This document shows positions 22,855-33,677 of a DNA stretch of 39,146 nucleotides, piece after piece; position 1 is the stretch's first letter, and each line of letters opens with the position of its first letter. The DNA is from Fragilaria crotonensis (lineage: Eukaryota; Bacillariophyta; Fragilariophyceae; Fragilariales; Fragilariaceae): NCBI GenBank assembly GCA_022925895.1, contig JAKSYS010000602.1, positions 1 to 39,146 on the forward strand, given 5' to 3'. A program made the position numbers and the translations under genes. The notes below the pieces were generated by a model that did no database searches, had not been told where the DNA came from, and saw nothing but the letters and a program-made list of their open reading frames with translations.

Positions 22855-24280
22855 CGCTTTACCCAGGGTTCCGGCATCTTCGGCGGTAATTCTTCCTCAA
22901 GGTTCTCGTAAAACGCTGACCAATCAGGACGATGGTATGTCGGATCATAGGGTACCTGGTCAGATGAGTCGAAGATAATACGCGATGTCTCGTGTTTCGC
23001 CAAGTATGCAAACACATGGTACACAGCCTCGAGGTGACCAACCCTCGGCAAGGCCAAATGTTGTGACAACAATGCCACCTCAGTGTATACATCAAGGCGT
23101 CCCAACTCGACTGCCCAGCGTAGAACACCAATCAAGTTTTGGAACCGGGTTGCCTGCTCACTATTGCATTCGTCAGTCGTGTCCACCTCCGGCCGATAGG
23201 ACGAACTCGGAAATGGTGTCTTAGCGGTCGACTTAAGTCCTCGTCCTTCTTCTTGTAACAATAATTTCACATTCTTCACCGCGTTCTTGACATATGTTCT
23301 GGCAGAAAACGACCAGTACTCACGACCAGTTGGATCACCCGGCTTCTGTACCTTCTCCACATCGGCACCCAAATACCGATTCGGAGGTCCTATACTTGCC
23401 GGATTCAATTCATAATTTGCCTGTATGATTTTTAAATGTTCTTCCGGTGCATGCGAAATAATCAAAACATCATCAACATAGACAAGGATATACTCATAAT
23501 ATTTGTATCCGTTCGGCTTTGCGAAGGCTCTGAGATACACGTCCGGATCCGCGATGGAAGGCTGGAAACCCATATCTCGAATTGAATTGTTAAACATTGC
23601 TCTCCAGAAGCCCCGCTCGACTTGAGCCCGTATAGAGCCCTTACGATTCTGATCACTGTCCCTTGTCTCGATCCAAACTCAGGGCCAGCGACAAACCATA
23701 CCTTTTCTCGGCATGGCGCATTCAAATAAGCATTCCCGATGTCACATGCCAATACGTCAAGGTCGTTCAATGCTGCTAACATGAAAGCAATTCGCACACT
23801 GTCACGACTGACAACACTCGAGTACGTAATACTTGCCGGTGGTTCTGTCATATGCCCTCCGGCGACAAAGCGGGCTTTTCGTGTCAAGTCCATTTTTACG
23901 TCAAAAATCATATGGCACTTAATCTCCTGAAACCCGACATACTTGCCTTTGGCCAACCCTTCACGAATTTGTTCTGGGGTCACGCTTTCGTCATACTCGA
24001 ATGCCACCATTACTTTCTTGAGTTCCTTTTGAATTGCGTTCCACCAAAAGTCTGTTCCGGTTTCTTTGTCGATTTGTAAAGCTTCCTGAACCGAATGTGG
24101 TAATCGGACTCCATACTTATGACTCGTCTTCCAATACCTACTCTTAACCTTGCCAATAATCCTGTTCCTCATTCGTAGCGTCTCGGAAACCCACCATTTG
24201 AATGCAGGCTCCTCTTGAATACGATTCGCGACAGCATATTCGGCCAGTTCAATTGGGTTTGAATCTTTCACATACCTCAT
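22851..24280 (-). pseudogene. Copia reverse transcriptase domain (two frame segments)
   Basis: The first segment (24280-23462) contains KARFVAGGHMTEPP, the first catalytic Asp in LACDIGNAYLNAP, and RALYGLKSSGA. The second (23597-22851) has ILVYVDDVLIISH, with the intact YVDD catalytic box near 23470, then RYLGADVEKV and VGHLEAVYHVFAYL, the connection region. The frame switch near 23600 equals loss of one base. Catalytic residues are all present, so this is not old random decay. Confidence 0.92.
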
Positions 24281-24282
24281 AT

Positions 24283-24729
24283 CTACCCAGTCAGTTGATC
24301 CGTCTTTCCATTGACATAGGATTTTCCAACCTTTGTTGTCTTTTTCGGCACGCGTCTCCCTCGTTTTGTCGTTACATATCCATTATCGGTTCTTAACGCT
24401 CGCTTGTCAGCTTTGTGATCAACAATTTCAGCAAGTACAGCATGTCGTCGTCCTTCGTCGTCACATTGCGCAAAAATATTTTCGGCAATCACATTTGCAT
24501 GGTATCTCATCAACGACCCGTCCTCCAGTTCACATTCATACTCACGTGTGTCAAGCAATGGATTCGGATGTCGCTTACCAATCGGGTTGCCGTTGTTATC
24601 CCTCGCGCGCTTCACGACCCTAGCCATAGCTGTCTCGCCGTCATTATTAACCAGGAATTCAGAATTCAAATACTGGTCAAACGAATCGAACTCGATATCG
24701 TCCGCGTCTCGCTTCGCCGGCTGATTCAT
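24283..24729 (-). pseudogene. Copia integrase C-terminal / linker segment
   Basis: 148-codon segment between integrase and reverse transcriptase, in a frame different from both neighbours. It includes LDTREYECELEDG and YHANVIAENIFAQCDDEGRRH, a small beta-rich region typical of the stretch before the reverse transcriptase in diatom Copia elements. It ends next to the reverse transcriptase segment. Confidence 0.75.
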
Positions 24730-25532
24730 GTCCCCGTATTCTGCATCGGGCGGAATATCATCGTCAGCGGCGTCAGCCTCAAAGGAACGTCGTCTTGCAA
24801 GTAGAACACGGGGTTAGGATGATCAAGTTGGAAATTTTCATCGTTCATGCGTATCGCAAGATCGTTGTCGAAAGCAGATACTTGGTCGCGAATTGCATCA
24901 ATCGCCATGTCAGTTACCGTGATATGTTGAACAGTTGACCTTGCGATTACGTGGCCCGCTCGCGTTAGTATCCAGTACGTCATGTCACTCCCTACACGAT
25001 GAGCGATACCGAGCCAACGTCCAATTCGTGCTTGCTCATTATTCATGTCAGTTTTGTGATGGTCCCAATACCAAACGCGATCATAGAAATCAAAATCTAA
25101 CCATTCAGAGATATCAACCGTTTGTCCAAGAATTTTCTCAATCCCCGGTCGCTGATCTGGCCCACGTGCCAGTAACGATTGAATCTCGGAGATGTATACT
25201 AAACCATAATCCCATAGCCGCGAAGGAACCTGATTCTCGCGCATTCGAGTTTTCCATTTTGTCTTGATCTCACGAATTTCGGTCTCAGCTCGATGGTTCT
25301 GTGTCGTTCCTCGGCCCTTTTCTGCGAGCAATAGCCGAATCTGGTTGCGTCGAACTACCTTCATAACCTCCGTATTCTTACCGGTTTGTTCTGTGGCAAA
25401 ATCGCAAATTAGAGTCCCCGGAACACCCACATCATCGATGAATTCAGTTAGTGCTTGTGCGATATCGTGACTCGACTTCGACGCCATGGGGTAAACGCAG
25501 TAAAGGATCCATTTGTTATTAGTTGAGCACAT
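24726..25532 (-). pseudogene. Copia integrase catalytic core
   Basis: Contains LICDFATEQTGKN (second catalytic Asp) and HRAETEIREIKTKWKTRMR (catalytic Glu). The first catalytic Asp lies in the preceding frame segment, in FYMDTLFSKVKSLNG near 25570. All three DDE residues are therefore encoded but in two frames. Confidence 0.9.
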
Positions 25533-26554
25533 TCCATCCCGTTCAATGACTTTACTTTTGAAAACAAGGTATCCATGTAAAAGGTGTCGGCGAGTCTTCG
25601 TCTGTGCAAGTTCAAGTGATCAACTCTGTAACGTCTGTGTAAAGGGTGAATGGCGTAGCGAACGCCACGCTGGGTTGTCGTCTTCAACGTTTTCTGCGCA
25701 GTTTCAATTCCACATCTAAACCTCCTCGCCACCGTTTCAGCGTTGACGCGCGAATGTCGATCTTTGCTGCCAATAAACGAAATACTTGCCTCACGATACG
25801 AGGTCGCCACTCGGACGTTGCTTATCATCCGATTCAGGAACGTCGCATCATCATAGGGCATTAGGTCATTGGATGATTCATCAGGCGGAAGTACATTGTC
25901 ATTGTTTCGGATTCTCATTGCTGAAATCTTTCTGCGCTCTGACATCTCGATAATAGGCAAATCCGATGACATAACCGATACGTTTGCAATACTTACACTG
26001 GATGGCTCCCAAACCGTGTCATCGGTCATTTGGATTGTCTTACAGTTCTCCAACTCGTACTGCGTTGGCACTCGTGTCTCGAAATATACCGTCGTACCGT
26101 CCATTTTAAACGGAACATGCACAACGTTCGCAATCGTGATCCCAAAGGGTCGCGTACTGTCAGTTGGATCATCGGAGACCGACACACCATAATATCGTAA
26201 TTGGTTTGGGTTTATTAAGCTCATTCGCATTCGACTTCCATACCATAGCACTTGATTAAACCTCAAGATCACAGTCTCACCACTTGACTCATCGGTAAAG
26301 GCCGTTGCTGCGTTAACCACTGAAACATTCGTAATTGGATCATAATCACTTGTGTACGGCGAAACGTCACATTGCTCTCCGGTATACTCTAGTATTTTGA
26401 AATTCGGCCCAGCAACGCACGTATCTGCATGGGAATCCATTTCACAACGCGCATTATAACCTTCCTCCGTTCTAAACTCGTCGCCACGGTTCACTGCATT
26501 GATCGATCGAGTCCTGCTGCCCGTCTTAATCGTCGCCACAGATCGCCCCAGCAC
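25448..26554 (-). pseudogene. Copia aspartic protease and integrase N-terminus
   Basis: Has CEMDSHADTCVAG near the start, the active-site Asp in a DSHADT variant of the usual DSGA motif, as in diatom Copia elements. The ends of the segment carry the integrase N-terminal region (RYAIHPLHRRYRVDHLNLHR) and the first integrase catalytic Asp (FYMDTLF). A one-base-loss-type switch near 25530 moves into the integrase core. Confidence 0.88.
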
Positions 26555-28162
26555 CTCACATTTGCAAGGTGTTGGGGATACAAGTCAATACTCACGTCGG
26601 GGCCCGAATCGAGCACCCGCTTTTCCACCACGATCACCTCCAGCAGCCGGAGCACGGGCCGGCGCATTCGAACATCAGCGTCATATTCAACGACCTCTGT
26701 TGACGAATTTGCCGCGGTCGCCGCAATCGCGCGTGGCTGGTCGCTTGTACGGTTGTCGTTTGTGTATCGGCCGCCACCGCGCCCGCCGTACGAGCCACGG
26801 TCCGCGTATCCTCGGCCGCCACCGCGTCCATAACCACCTCCACGGCCGTCGAAGCGACCCGAACCACCGCGATTGGCTAGGTATTCACGACGCTGATGAA
26901 TATAAGCAATGCCTCCACATGTTCTCAATTTCTCCCACTCATCACTTGTAAAGTTTCGATTGATATCGGATACATCAACTCCGTTCATTACAACTTTCAA
27001 CTTTTGTCCCCCACCGCCACGGCCGCCACCGCGATTACCGGAGCGTCCACTCCCACGACTGCCGCCTCCACGAGACTTGGTCGACGTTGTGGCACCAATC
27101 GATCGTTTGTTGTTCTTACCTGGTTCGGATAGTGCGAATCGACTCGAGACCGTTCGGGAAAGTGTGATACACGCGGCATCAAAATCAGCCAAGTACTTAT
27201 CACGTACAATTCCCATAGTCGTCTGAACCTGAATATCGTCACAACGTATGCTGCGAAGAAGGAACTGTACCTTTTGTTGCTCATACATGGGCTGCCCTGC
27301 ATCTTCCAATTCTTTGAACGCCTCATTCATCCGGGTTAAATATTTCTCGAATGGAAATGCAGCTTCACTTTTCAGAAAAGCGCTTCCAATTTCGCATTTG
27401 CCGAAGCTGCACGCCTCATATCGTGCGCCTCTCAATATAATGTTCGCGTAAGAGCAAATGCGCGGCACGTCCATCACCATCGCTTACCTTTTCAAACCAG
27501 GTTGCACCGTCTGTCTTTGTCAATAAGTCTTTGAACAAGTGATAAACCTCACGATTGTCTTCAATGTATTGCGGGGTGTCGAACGATACCGCCCATAACG
27601 TGCGAGTATACTCATCTGGCGCATCATTAGGATCGGCATCAGCAGGGCGAATAACATAGCTCAAGGGCACACCAGCTTTACCCTTCCTCGAGTCAAGATA
27701 ATTTGTCACTTTCTTTATCCAATTCTTATAATCACTTGCGTTAAACGCGTCAGGATAATATAGCTTTGAGTCAGACTCCTTGCCTTCCTTAACCAAGGAC
27801 ATTTCACGAATGAGTTGGGCAATCTTGGCATCATTCAACTCCGTTAGATCACATGGAGCATCCTCGCGGAGTTTCTTGTTAACCCAGAACTTGACTGCCT
27901 TCAACTTCTTTGTGCGAGCTAAACCCATCAAAACTCTAGTAGCCGCAGGGGAACGTTTAGAATTGCGGTCCGCCATGGAGTCCAACTCAGAATCCGTATA
28001 GTTGGCTAGCTCCTCAACAGACTCCAACCCTTCATACTCAATAAGTCGAGTTTGGGAGGGGATATCCCTCAATCCACACACGTGAAGAATAAAACGCATC
28101 GGCTGATGTTCCAACCCAGGGAACATCGCTTCAAGATCAACGACGATGGGAATTTCTGCCAT
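26491..28162 (-). pseudogene. Copia gag (two frame segments), RGG-rich C-terminus
   Basis: First segment starts at the ATG at 28162 (MAEIPIVVDLEAMFPGLEHQ) and runs to 27416. The second (27480-26491) has the end of the capsid-like region (FEKYLTRMNEAFKELEDAG), then a long Arg/Gly-rich zone (roughly residues 130-240, GGRGGGG and GRGGGRGY types) interrupted by MNGVDVSDINRNFTSDEWEKL. No CX2CX4HX4C zinc knuckle is visible in either frame; the RGG zone probably binds RNA instead. This is the only switch in the element that does not equal a one-base loss, so it could be a natural frameshift site or a second type of lesion. Confidence 0.85.
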
Positions 28163-28511
28163 GATGTCTGTGTCAATTTACGAGAGGGTGTCAATACCAC
28201 TCCTACGTGCGTGCGAATACCAGCGATTTCGGACAACATATTGTGACCGCCGTGACCATGGGAGTCAACATCGCGCCAAGAGATGATCCGTCTCTGGCTT
28301 GTACGTACAAACGCAAAGGCTGGAACCCAGACCAATGCTCTATGACCGGCTGAGCGACCCCATGACGGTGGCCTACCTTAATCGCTCATACAATGCCATG
28401 TCATAGCATCACCTCGTCCGTTTATCCGAGGATGGCAACACATGGGTGTCGTCTTTTCAAAACGCAACTCCTCGTTCTCATATCTTTCTCAATTCACTGG
28501 GTCTGATAAAC
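28163..28511 (-). other. Copia 5' leader between 5' LTR and gag
   Basis: About 350 bases between the right LTR and the gag ATG, expected to hold the primer-binding site and packaging signals. Only the TATCAGA stretch next to the LTR resembles a tRNA-Met primer site. Confidence 0.5.
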
Positions 28512-28705
28512 TGTTTAAGATAAGCCGTCATGTCCAAAGAAACACTTACCACACAAGCAAGAAGATCAATAACAACAGGTTAAAACAATATTATAATATA
28601 ATATATAAAGATACACGTTACGTTCACATAATGACTGAATCACGAGTCCGGATCGATATAATGACCCACCGATAGTACAGTAGACAGTACGACCAGCATT
28701 AAACA
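28512..28705 (-). repeat. 5' LTR of the Copia element
   Basis: 194 bp from TGTTTAAGATAAGCC to CAGCATTAAACA, with perfect 7-base terminal inverted repeats (TGTTTAA/TTAAACA). It is identical to the two outer parts of the left LTR. Confidence 0.92.
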
Positions 28706-28709
28706 TAGC
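28705..28709. repeat. target-site duplication, right (ATAGC)
   Basis: Matches ATAGC at 21305-21309. The A is shared with the end of the LTR, so four bases (TAGC) are strictly outside it. Confidence 0.7.
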
Positions 28710-28887
28710 CAAAGGTGTCCGACTGTCCGAATTTCGAGATGGCACACGCATCATTGAGATTATACGCATATTTGAATTTTGAATACCGGATACACGGTAC
28801 AGAATTACTGTCATACGTATATGAATATATGCATACAGCATATGTGCTCCATTTCCGTACCAGGTGATTCTTCTGTTTCACAACCGG

Positions 28888-28915
28888 TTTTCTAGGTGAT
28901 TCGCAACCTAGAAAA
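28888..28915. repeat. hairpin: 10-bp arms, CCTAGAAAA family
   Basis: TTTTCTAGGT, eight-base loop, ACCTAGAAAA. Shares the CTAGGTGA/CCTAGA core with the hairpins at 31178 and 31294. Confidence 0.75.
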
Positions 28916-30568
28916 TGCTGGTACAAACCCTACATACGCACATTCTGTCACGGATGGGCAATCTTCACCCTCGTCGCGTACAAGAGTACAAGGAGTTGTA
29001 CTCGCAACTCGCAACTCGTACTGGAGTACAAGTACAACGGAATTCTCCTACTCCAGTGCTTTATGGGCAGAGAACGACATGTAACCGACGCGATGCCCAA
29101 GTACAGTACCTTGTACAACGTAGTACAATACTGCGTGTTGAGTACTTGCTGGAGTACAGAACTCCAGTAATACGGTAATGCTGTAGCTCATGGTACAAGG
29201 TACTACATTACTGGTACTCCAGCACAATTCTAGCTCTTAGCAAGACACTGCAAAACAATTTTTCACCGAATCAGCTGTTCTAGGATTATAATAAAACCCC
29301 AATGCCCTAGAAAAACCAGGTGATTCAATGCCTGAAAAGCCCTAGTATGTTGAAATGCCAGTTAGATTGACTAGTCAGAAACTAAAAGGGGAAAAACTAA
29401 TCGAAAAGGAAAAGATGCCCATACATAGCATTGTAAATGGTAACAGATTCACCAGCATTGTGTTGGTCTTTTGGGCTTAATTGCAACAATGCATGTTCCT
29501 TCCCCATGGTTTTCAGACAAACAAGTGCCTTTCAATAATAGAAAAGATGAGGAAGGTACTAGTTGAGCTCAGCAGCAATAGCTGCCCTGCCTGAGTGAAT
29601 TGAGCAAACTTTAGCCGCCAGGAGTTGCAGTTAGTTATGATGATGAATCTGATCATCACATAGTAATGGTATATCAGTTCCCTTTACTTTACTAAATGAA
29701 AGGAATGTGAGAGTTTGCATGGAGATTATAAATTGTTGCTGATTGGCAACAAGCACCCCCCCCCAATTGAACTGACCAATTATTGTCGGACACAAATTGC
29801 ATTTAGCTTGAGAACTGTTAGTTCCAGGGGCTCATGCATCCAGTATTTTCTACAAAACCAGGTATGAGCCCTTTACTTGTCATGGAAGTGAAGACATTGG
29901 ATGGCATGATGATTTTTTCACCTGCTTGAGAGCTGTGTTGTATCTTTGAACTACCACGCCAAGATGTTGATTCATTGAGGCCATATGAACTAGGTAAGTA
30001 AATGAGGAGCATGTCTACTAGTAAGTGAGGAAGTAGTATAAAGCAATGAACATGTGGCTGGTGTCTGCCTCCAACATCATGCGACTTACCATGGTGAGAC
30101 CAAGTCAGATTGATAGGAACAATGAATCACAAAATCTGGCGCATCAATGTTTGGTTCTGTTGAATGTGCACTATAAACAAGATACAGGATTACCTTTAAT
30201 TTACCTTTATTTACTTTTCTTAACATTGGCAGAACCAAGTTAAAGGACAGGAGCAGTACAGCCATACTTACCTCCACTGTTTCCTGGTTCTTTGTATTGT
30301 TGCTTATCTTTAATATGCATTTTAAAAAATTTACATCACCCAGAATTCTTCAGCAATAACCACTTGAAAAGCTCTTCAAAATGTGCTTCTCATATGGTCT
30401 CAAGAAGTCGAATCGACAAAATCCAAAAAGTGTTCCATAGATCATTTCTCTTCTAACAGTAGGTTGTAAGGGTAATTAAATTATCCTGCACGTCCCAAAG
30501 CCTTCTGTCAATGATAGCTATGGTACCTTAGAGACCCTGTCATGGCTTTCAGTGTTGATCTTGTTTCC

Positions 30569-30791
30569 GGGAGCCCGTGTATGTCCCTAATCGAGCCGGC
30601 CATGACCTGCAGTAGCGTACGGGAGTACTGAGTTCTACTTAGTACTGGTACAGTGTCGGTATTTCTATCCTCAGAGGAGCAGTCTGAGATTCGTAGGTAA
30701 AGTTGATGTGTAACAACTTGCAATATAATTTATAAAGTTGATTTTTTAGAAACGCTCGATCGGCTCGATTAGGGGACATACACGGCCTCCC
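30569..30791. repeat. 30-bp imperfect inverted repeat
   Basis: Left arm 30569-30598 contains CGTGTATGTCCCTAATCGAG; right arm 30761-30791 is its reverse complement with one extra G and one mismatch. The arms enclose about 162 bases. Could be a small MITE or a foldback remnant; no target-site duplication was identified. Confidence 0.75.
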
Positions 30792-31177
30792 AGTCCATCC
30801 CTGCATCTAGTCACTGTTAGCAATATCAAACCAGCAGGGTAGTAGTGGACACGCTACTGTGGTACTGAAACTCCGAGTACGAGTGTTTAGTGCAGCATTC
30901 GTACTCTACCGGCAGTACTGTAGCAGTACTACAATAGCCGACAAAGATACTGCACTGCATAGTGCCACTCGAGTACAATACTACCGGTAGTTTACTACCG
31001 CAGTACTGTACTGTAGTCCAGGGCTCCGTATCGGTACTGTTGGGTAAGTAGAACCCAAACCTTACTGATCCATTGTGGTGGTGTTGTTTATTCGTGATTC
31101 AGGCGGTGAATACGCAGACGTAGAAAAAATCGAAGATCGACTGACTTTTGAATGGTGTATGAAAAAATGTTGTGTCA

Positions 31178-31203
31178 ATTCTAGGTGATATGTCACCTAG
31201 AAT
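31178..31203. repeat. hairpin: ATTCTAGGTGA arms, TATG loop
   Basis: Perfect 11-base arms ATTCTAGGTGA and TCACCTAGAAT with a four-base loop TATG. Confidence 0.9.
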
Positions 31204-31293
31204 ACCCTTTTCTTCCAGGGAAGAAAAAAAGCCTGGTACACCTGTACCCAATATTCTACGCACGGATTTTTTTTCTGATCGATCATCCCCGGT

Positions 31294-31319
31294 ATTCTAG
31301 GTGACAAATCACCTAGAAT
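31294..31319. repeat. hairpin: ATTCTAGGTGA arms, CAAA loop
   Basis: The same 11-base arms as at 31178 with a different four-base loop (CAAA). A single half site, TCACCTAGAAT, follows at 31341-31351. Confidence 0.9.
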
Positions 31320-31762
31320 GACCGTGGTGGGCAGTTGGTATCACCTAGAATTCCCGTTCTTCTGTATACTCAGCTCCTCACTCCTCAGCATCTCATACTT
31401 GGGACTGGAGTACCATACCAGGTTCTACCGGTCGTCTACGTCTACCGTAGGTCCTTGACCAGCAGATTGGAAGATCCGGAAGATCCGACACACCGCCAAC
31501 GAACGTGCTTGAGTACGACGTATTCCACTTCCGAATTCCGATGGCCAAACCTGTTATTCAATTGGACAGCAGTTGGCCGACAGTTTGATATTTGAGAGAG
31601 CCACGTCGGGTATTTACTACCAGGTACTAGTACCAGTTCATACTACCTGGTACCAGTTCATACGGGAAGCACGAGTACTGCTTTTGTGTTGGATTGATTG
31701 TTGGCCATCACAAAATTTTATCAAGAGCGACAACAACGACAGTAACGTCAGTCATTAGTAAC

Positions 31763-33536
31763 ATGACAATGCTGATGAAGCGCTCTTCACGCTTCAATTG
31801 GTTCCTTGTTGTGCTACCGATAGGTGTCACAATCACATTGCTTGTGGATAACGTAAATGGACTAGTTCCCATGAGGTCCTCGACGACGACGTCGACACTT
31901 TTACGTACGAGTCCGCGTTCGCTTTCACTTTCATTTGGTCCTGCATCATCATCATCATCCGCCACAAAAATAACAAAAGCGGCATCCCACTATCGAAATC
32001 GCAATATCAACACCTTGGCGGCATCAGCATCCTCTGCTATTATTGCTGCTGGTCCTGCTGATGATGATGATGGCGATGATATTGATGTCCCTCAGAGCGA
32101 CAAGAAAAGTGCTTCATCGATATCGGCAGCAACCTTCAATCTCATCAAAGCATGTGTCGGAAGTGGCGTTTTGGCACTGCCCTCAGGTCTTGCCCTCATG
32201 ACTGGTCTTCCCAAAGCGTGAGTAATGATTGTTGAGTGCGACTGCTTCTGCCAGTGTTGAGTCATAATGCACGTGTGTTCGGAGCTCCTACTACTACGCA
32301 CACAACACTCACATTGCTTTCCACTCTCACTGCTAATTCAGAGCGATACCTGCATCCATCCTCATCATTGCCATTGGAGGCTTGTCAGCATACACCTTTT
32401 ATATTCTCGGAAGTCTCTGCCACGAACGCAATGCCAACACTCTCGGTGATCTCTGGAAAGACTTGGTGGGCCCCAGTTGGATTGTCGACTTGACCACGTT
32501 TCTCATGACGCTCGGAATATGTCTCAGTTACAGCATCATTATTGGAGATTTCTCATCCGCCCTCCTCAGTGTCGATCGACGTGCCTGTATCCTAGGAATT
32601 ACCTTGACATGTCTCTATCCACTCGCACGGTTGCCATCCCTCGATGCACTCGCACCCGTATCCATGGTCAGCATCATTGGTGTTCTCATTACATGTGCTG
32701 TCATGGTATTTCAATGGACCAAACGTGCCTCACTACTATTCCTGACAACAGCATCAGCATCCACAACAACAACAACAACAACATCTGCTGCTGCAGCTGC
32801 TGTTGTCAGTAATAATCCACTCACGGCACTCGTCCTCATGTCCATGGCTGCTACATCCTACGTATGTCATTTTTCCGCACCAGCACTCTTGCAAAGTTCT
32901 GGAAATAACATGGACGATTACAAACGCATGACCATTTTGGGATTTTCCAGTGTCGCCCTCATCAATGTCATCATCATGTGTGCTGGATTCCTAACGTTTG
33001 GAACACAATGTGCAGGAATTATTCTCAACAGTTACCCATCCTCCAATCCATGGGCCAGTCTCTGTCGTCTCCTCATGCTCATTTCCATTATTGGTGGATA
33101 TCCCATTTTGTTGGGAGGGGCCAAATCGTCCTTGTACAATTTAATCCAAAGTACTCGACAACGACTGCAATTGTCGACTACTTCTACAACTACCAATAAC
33201 TTTCCATCACCCACCATGAATCACATGGTAACAGTTGGACTTTTGGGCAGTGTCACCATGGCATCCATGGTATTGGAAAATGCAGGCTTTGTCGTTGGAT
33301 TCAATGGTGCCACCATGGGATCCGCCATTACCTACATTTTTCCAGCAATTTTGGCAATCAAGGCGAATGCCTTGAAAAAGAAGAATTCGACTACAGTCAC
33401 TACCACATCTACAACTGCCAAGAACAAGATGATACGGCTCCTCAATCCACTCATTCTTGGTTTTGGAATAACATCTGCAATTGCTGGTGGAGCTGTTTCG
33501 ATTGCAAGTGCGTTTGCACCACACTTGTTGCAATAG
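31763..33536 (+). CDS. AAAP-family amino-acid transporter with N-terminal presequence, two exons
   Basis: Exons 31763-32217 and 32342-33536 join in frame across a 124-nt GT-AG intron (1650 nt, 549 residues). The first in-frame ATG at 31763 is used. Residues about 12-29 form a hydrophobic signal sequence (FLVVLPIGVTITLLVDNV). It is followed by an 80-residue Ser/Thr-rich, basic stretch nearly free of acidic residues, then an acidic patch (DDDDGDDID). The transporter proper starts at FNLIKACVGSGVLALPSGLA, the hallmark first helix of AAAP (Aa_trans) carriers, and continues through about ten more hydrophobic helices. The substrate (amino acids or related solutes with H+ or Na+) is known for the family only. 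The N-terminus looks like a diatom bipartite plastid-targeting presequence. The gene ends 141 bp from the convergent J-protein gene. No frame breaks. Confidence 0.88.
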
Positions 33537-33677
33537 CATGGTAATATTCATATCTCCTTCAAGTATACGTCTCTTTTACTACATACCAATTGTATACTAC
33601 TACTCAGAGTACTGCATTGGAATGGAGTCATTGAGAATGGTTGACTTTTCCCTATAACAACTGGAACACTTAAGACA

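Larger units (their letters stand above)
21310..28705 (-). mobile_element. Copia-type LTR retrotransposon (diatom CoDi-like), minus orientation
   Basis: Element bounded by LTRs at 21310-22235 and 28512-28705 that begin TGTTTAA and end TTAAACA, with ATAGC flanking both ends. Domain order on the minus strand is gag, protease, integrase, reverse transcriptase, RNase H, which defines Ty1/Copia rather than Gypsy order. The coding region is split over nine frame segments, so this copy as written cannot make its polyprotein. A possible primer-binding site next to the 5' LTR (minus strand, bases 28511 down to about 28498) contains TATCAGA, reminiscent of initiator-Met tRNA complements; this is weak. 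The polypurine tract next to the left LTR is short (GCGGGGA). LTR sequence is identical in both copies wherever they align, so insertion was recent. Confidence 0.93.
28710..31762. other. 3-kb gene-poor, repeat-rich intergenic region
   Basis: No open frame here resembles a known family. 28978-29220 and 30600-31020 are crowded with GTAC and its extensions (GGAGTAC, AGTACTG). 29230-30500 is AT-rich with short frames only, similar in composition to the core of the 3.05-kb tandem unit but not visibly homologous. A C9 run lies at 29756-29764. Hairpins are listed separately. The last part contains the promoter of the amino-acid transporter. Confidence 0.5.

Noticed and set aside
29818-30277. Minus-strand frames of 63-64 codons in the AT-rich intergenic region
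   Set aside because: Short, unlinked by splice sites, and without recognisable similarity; expected by chance.
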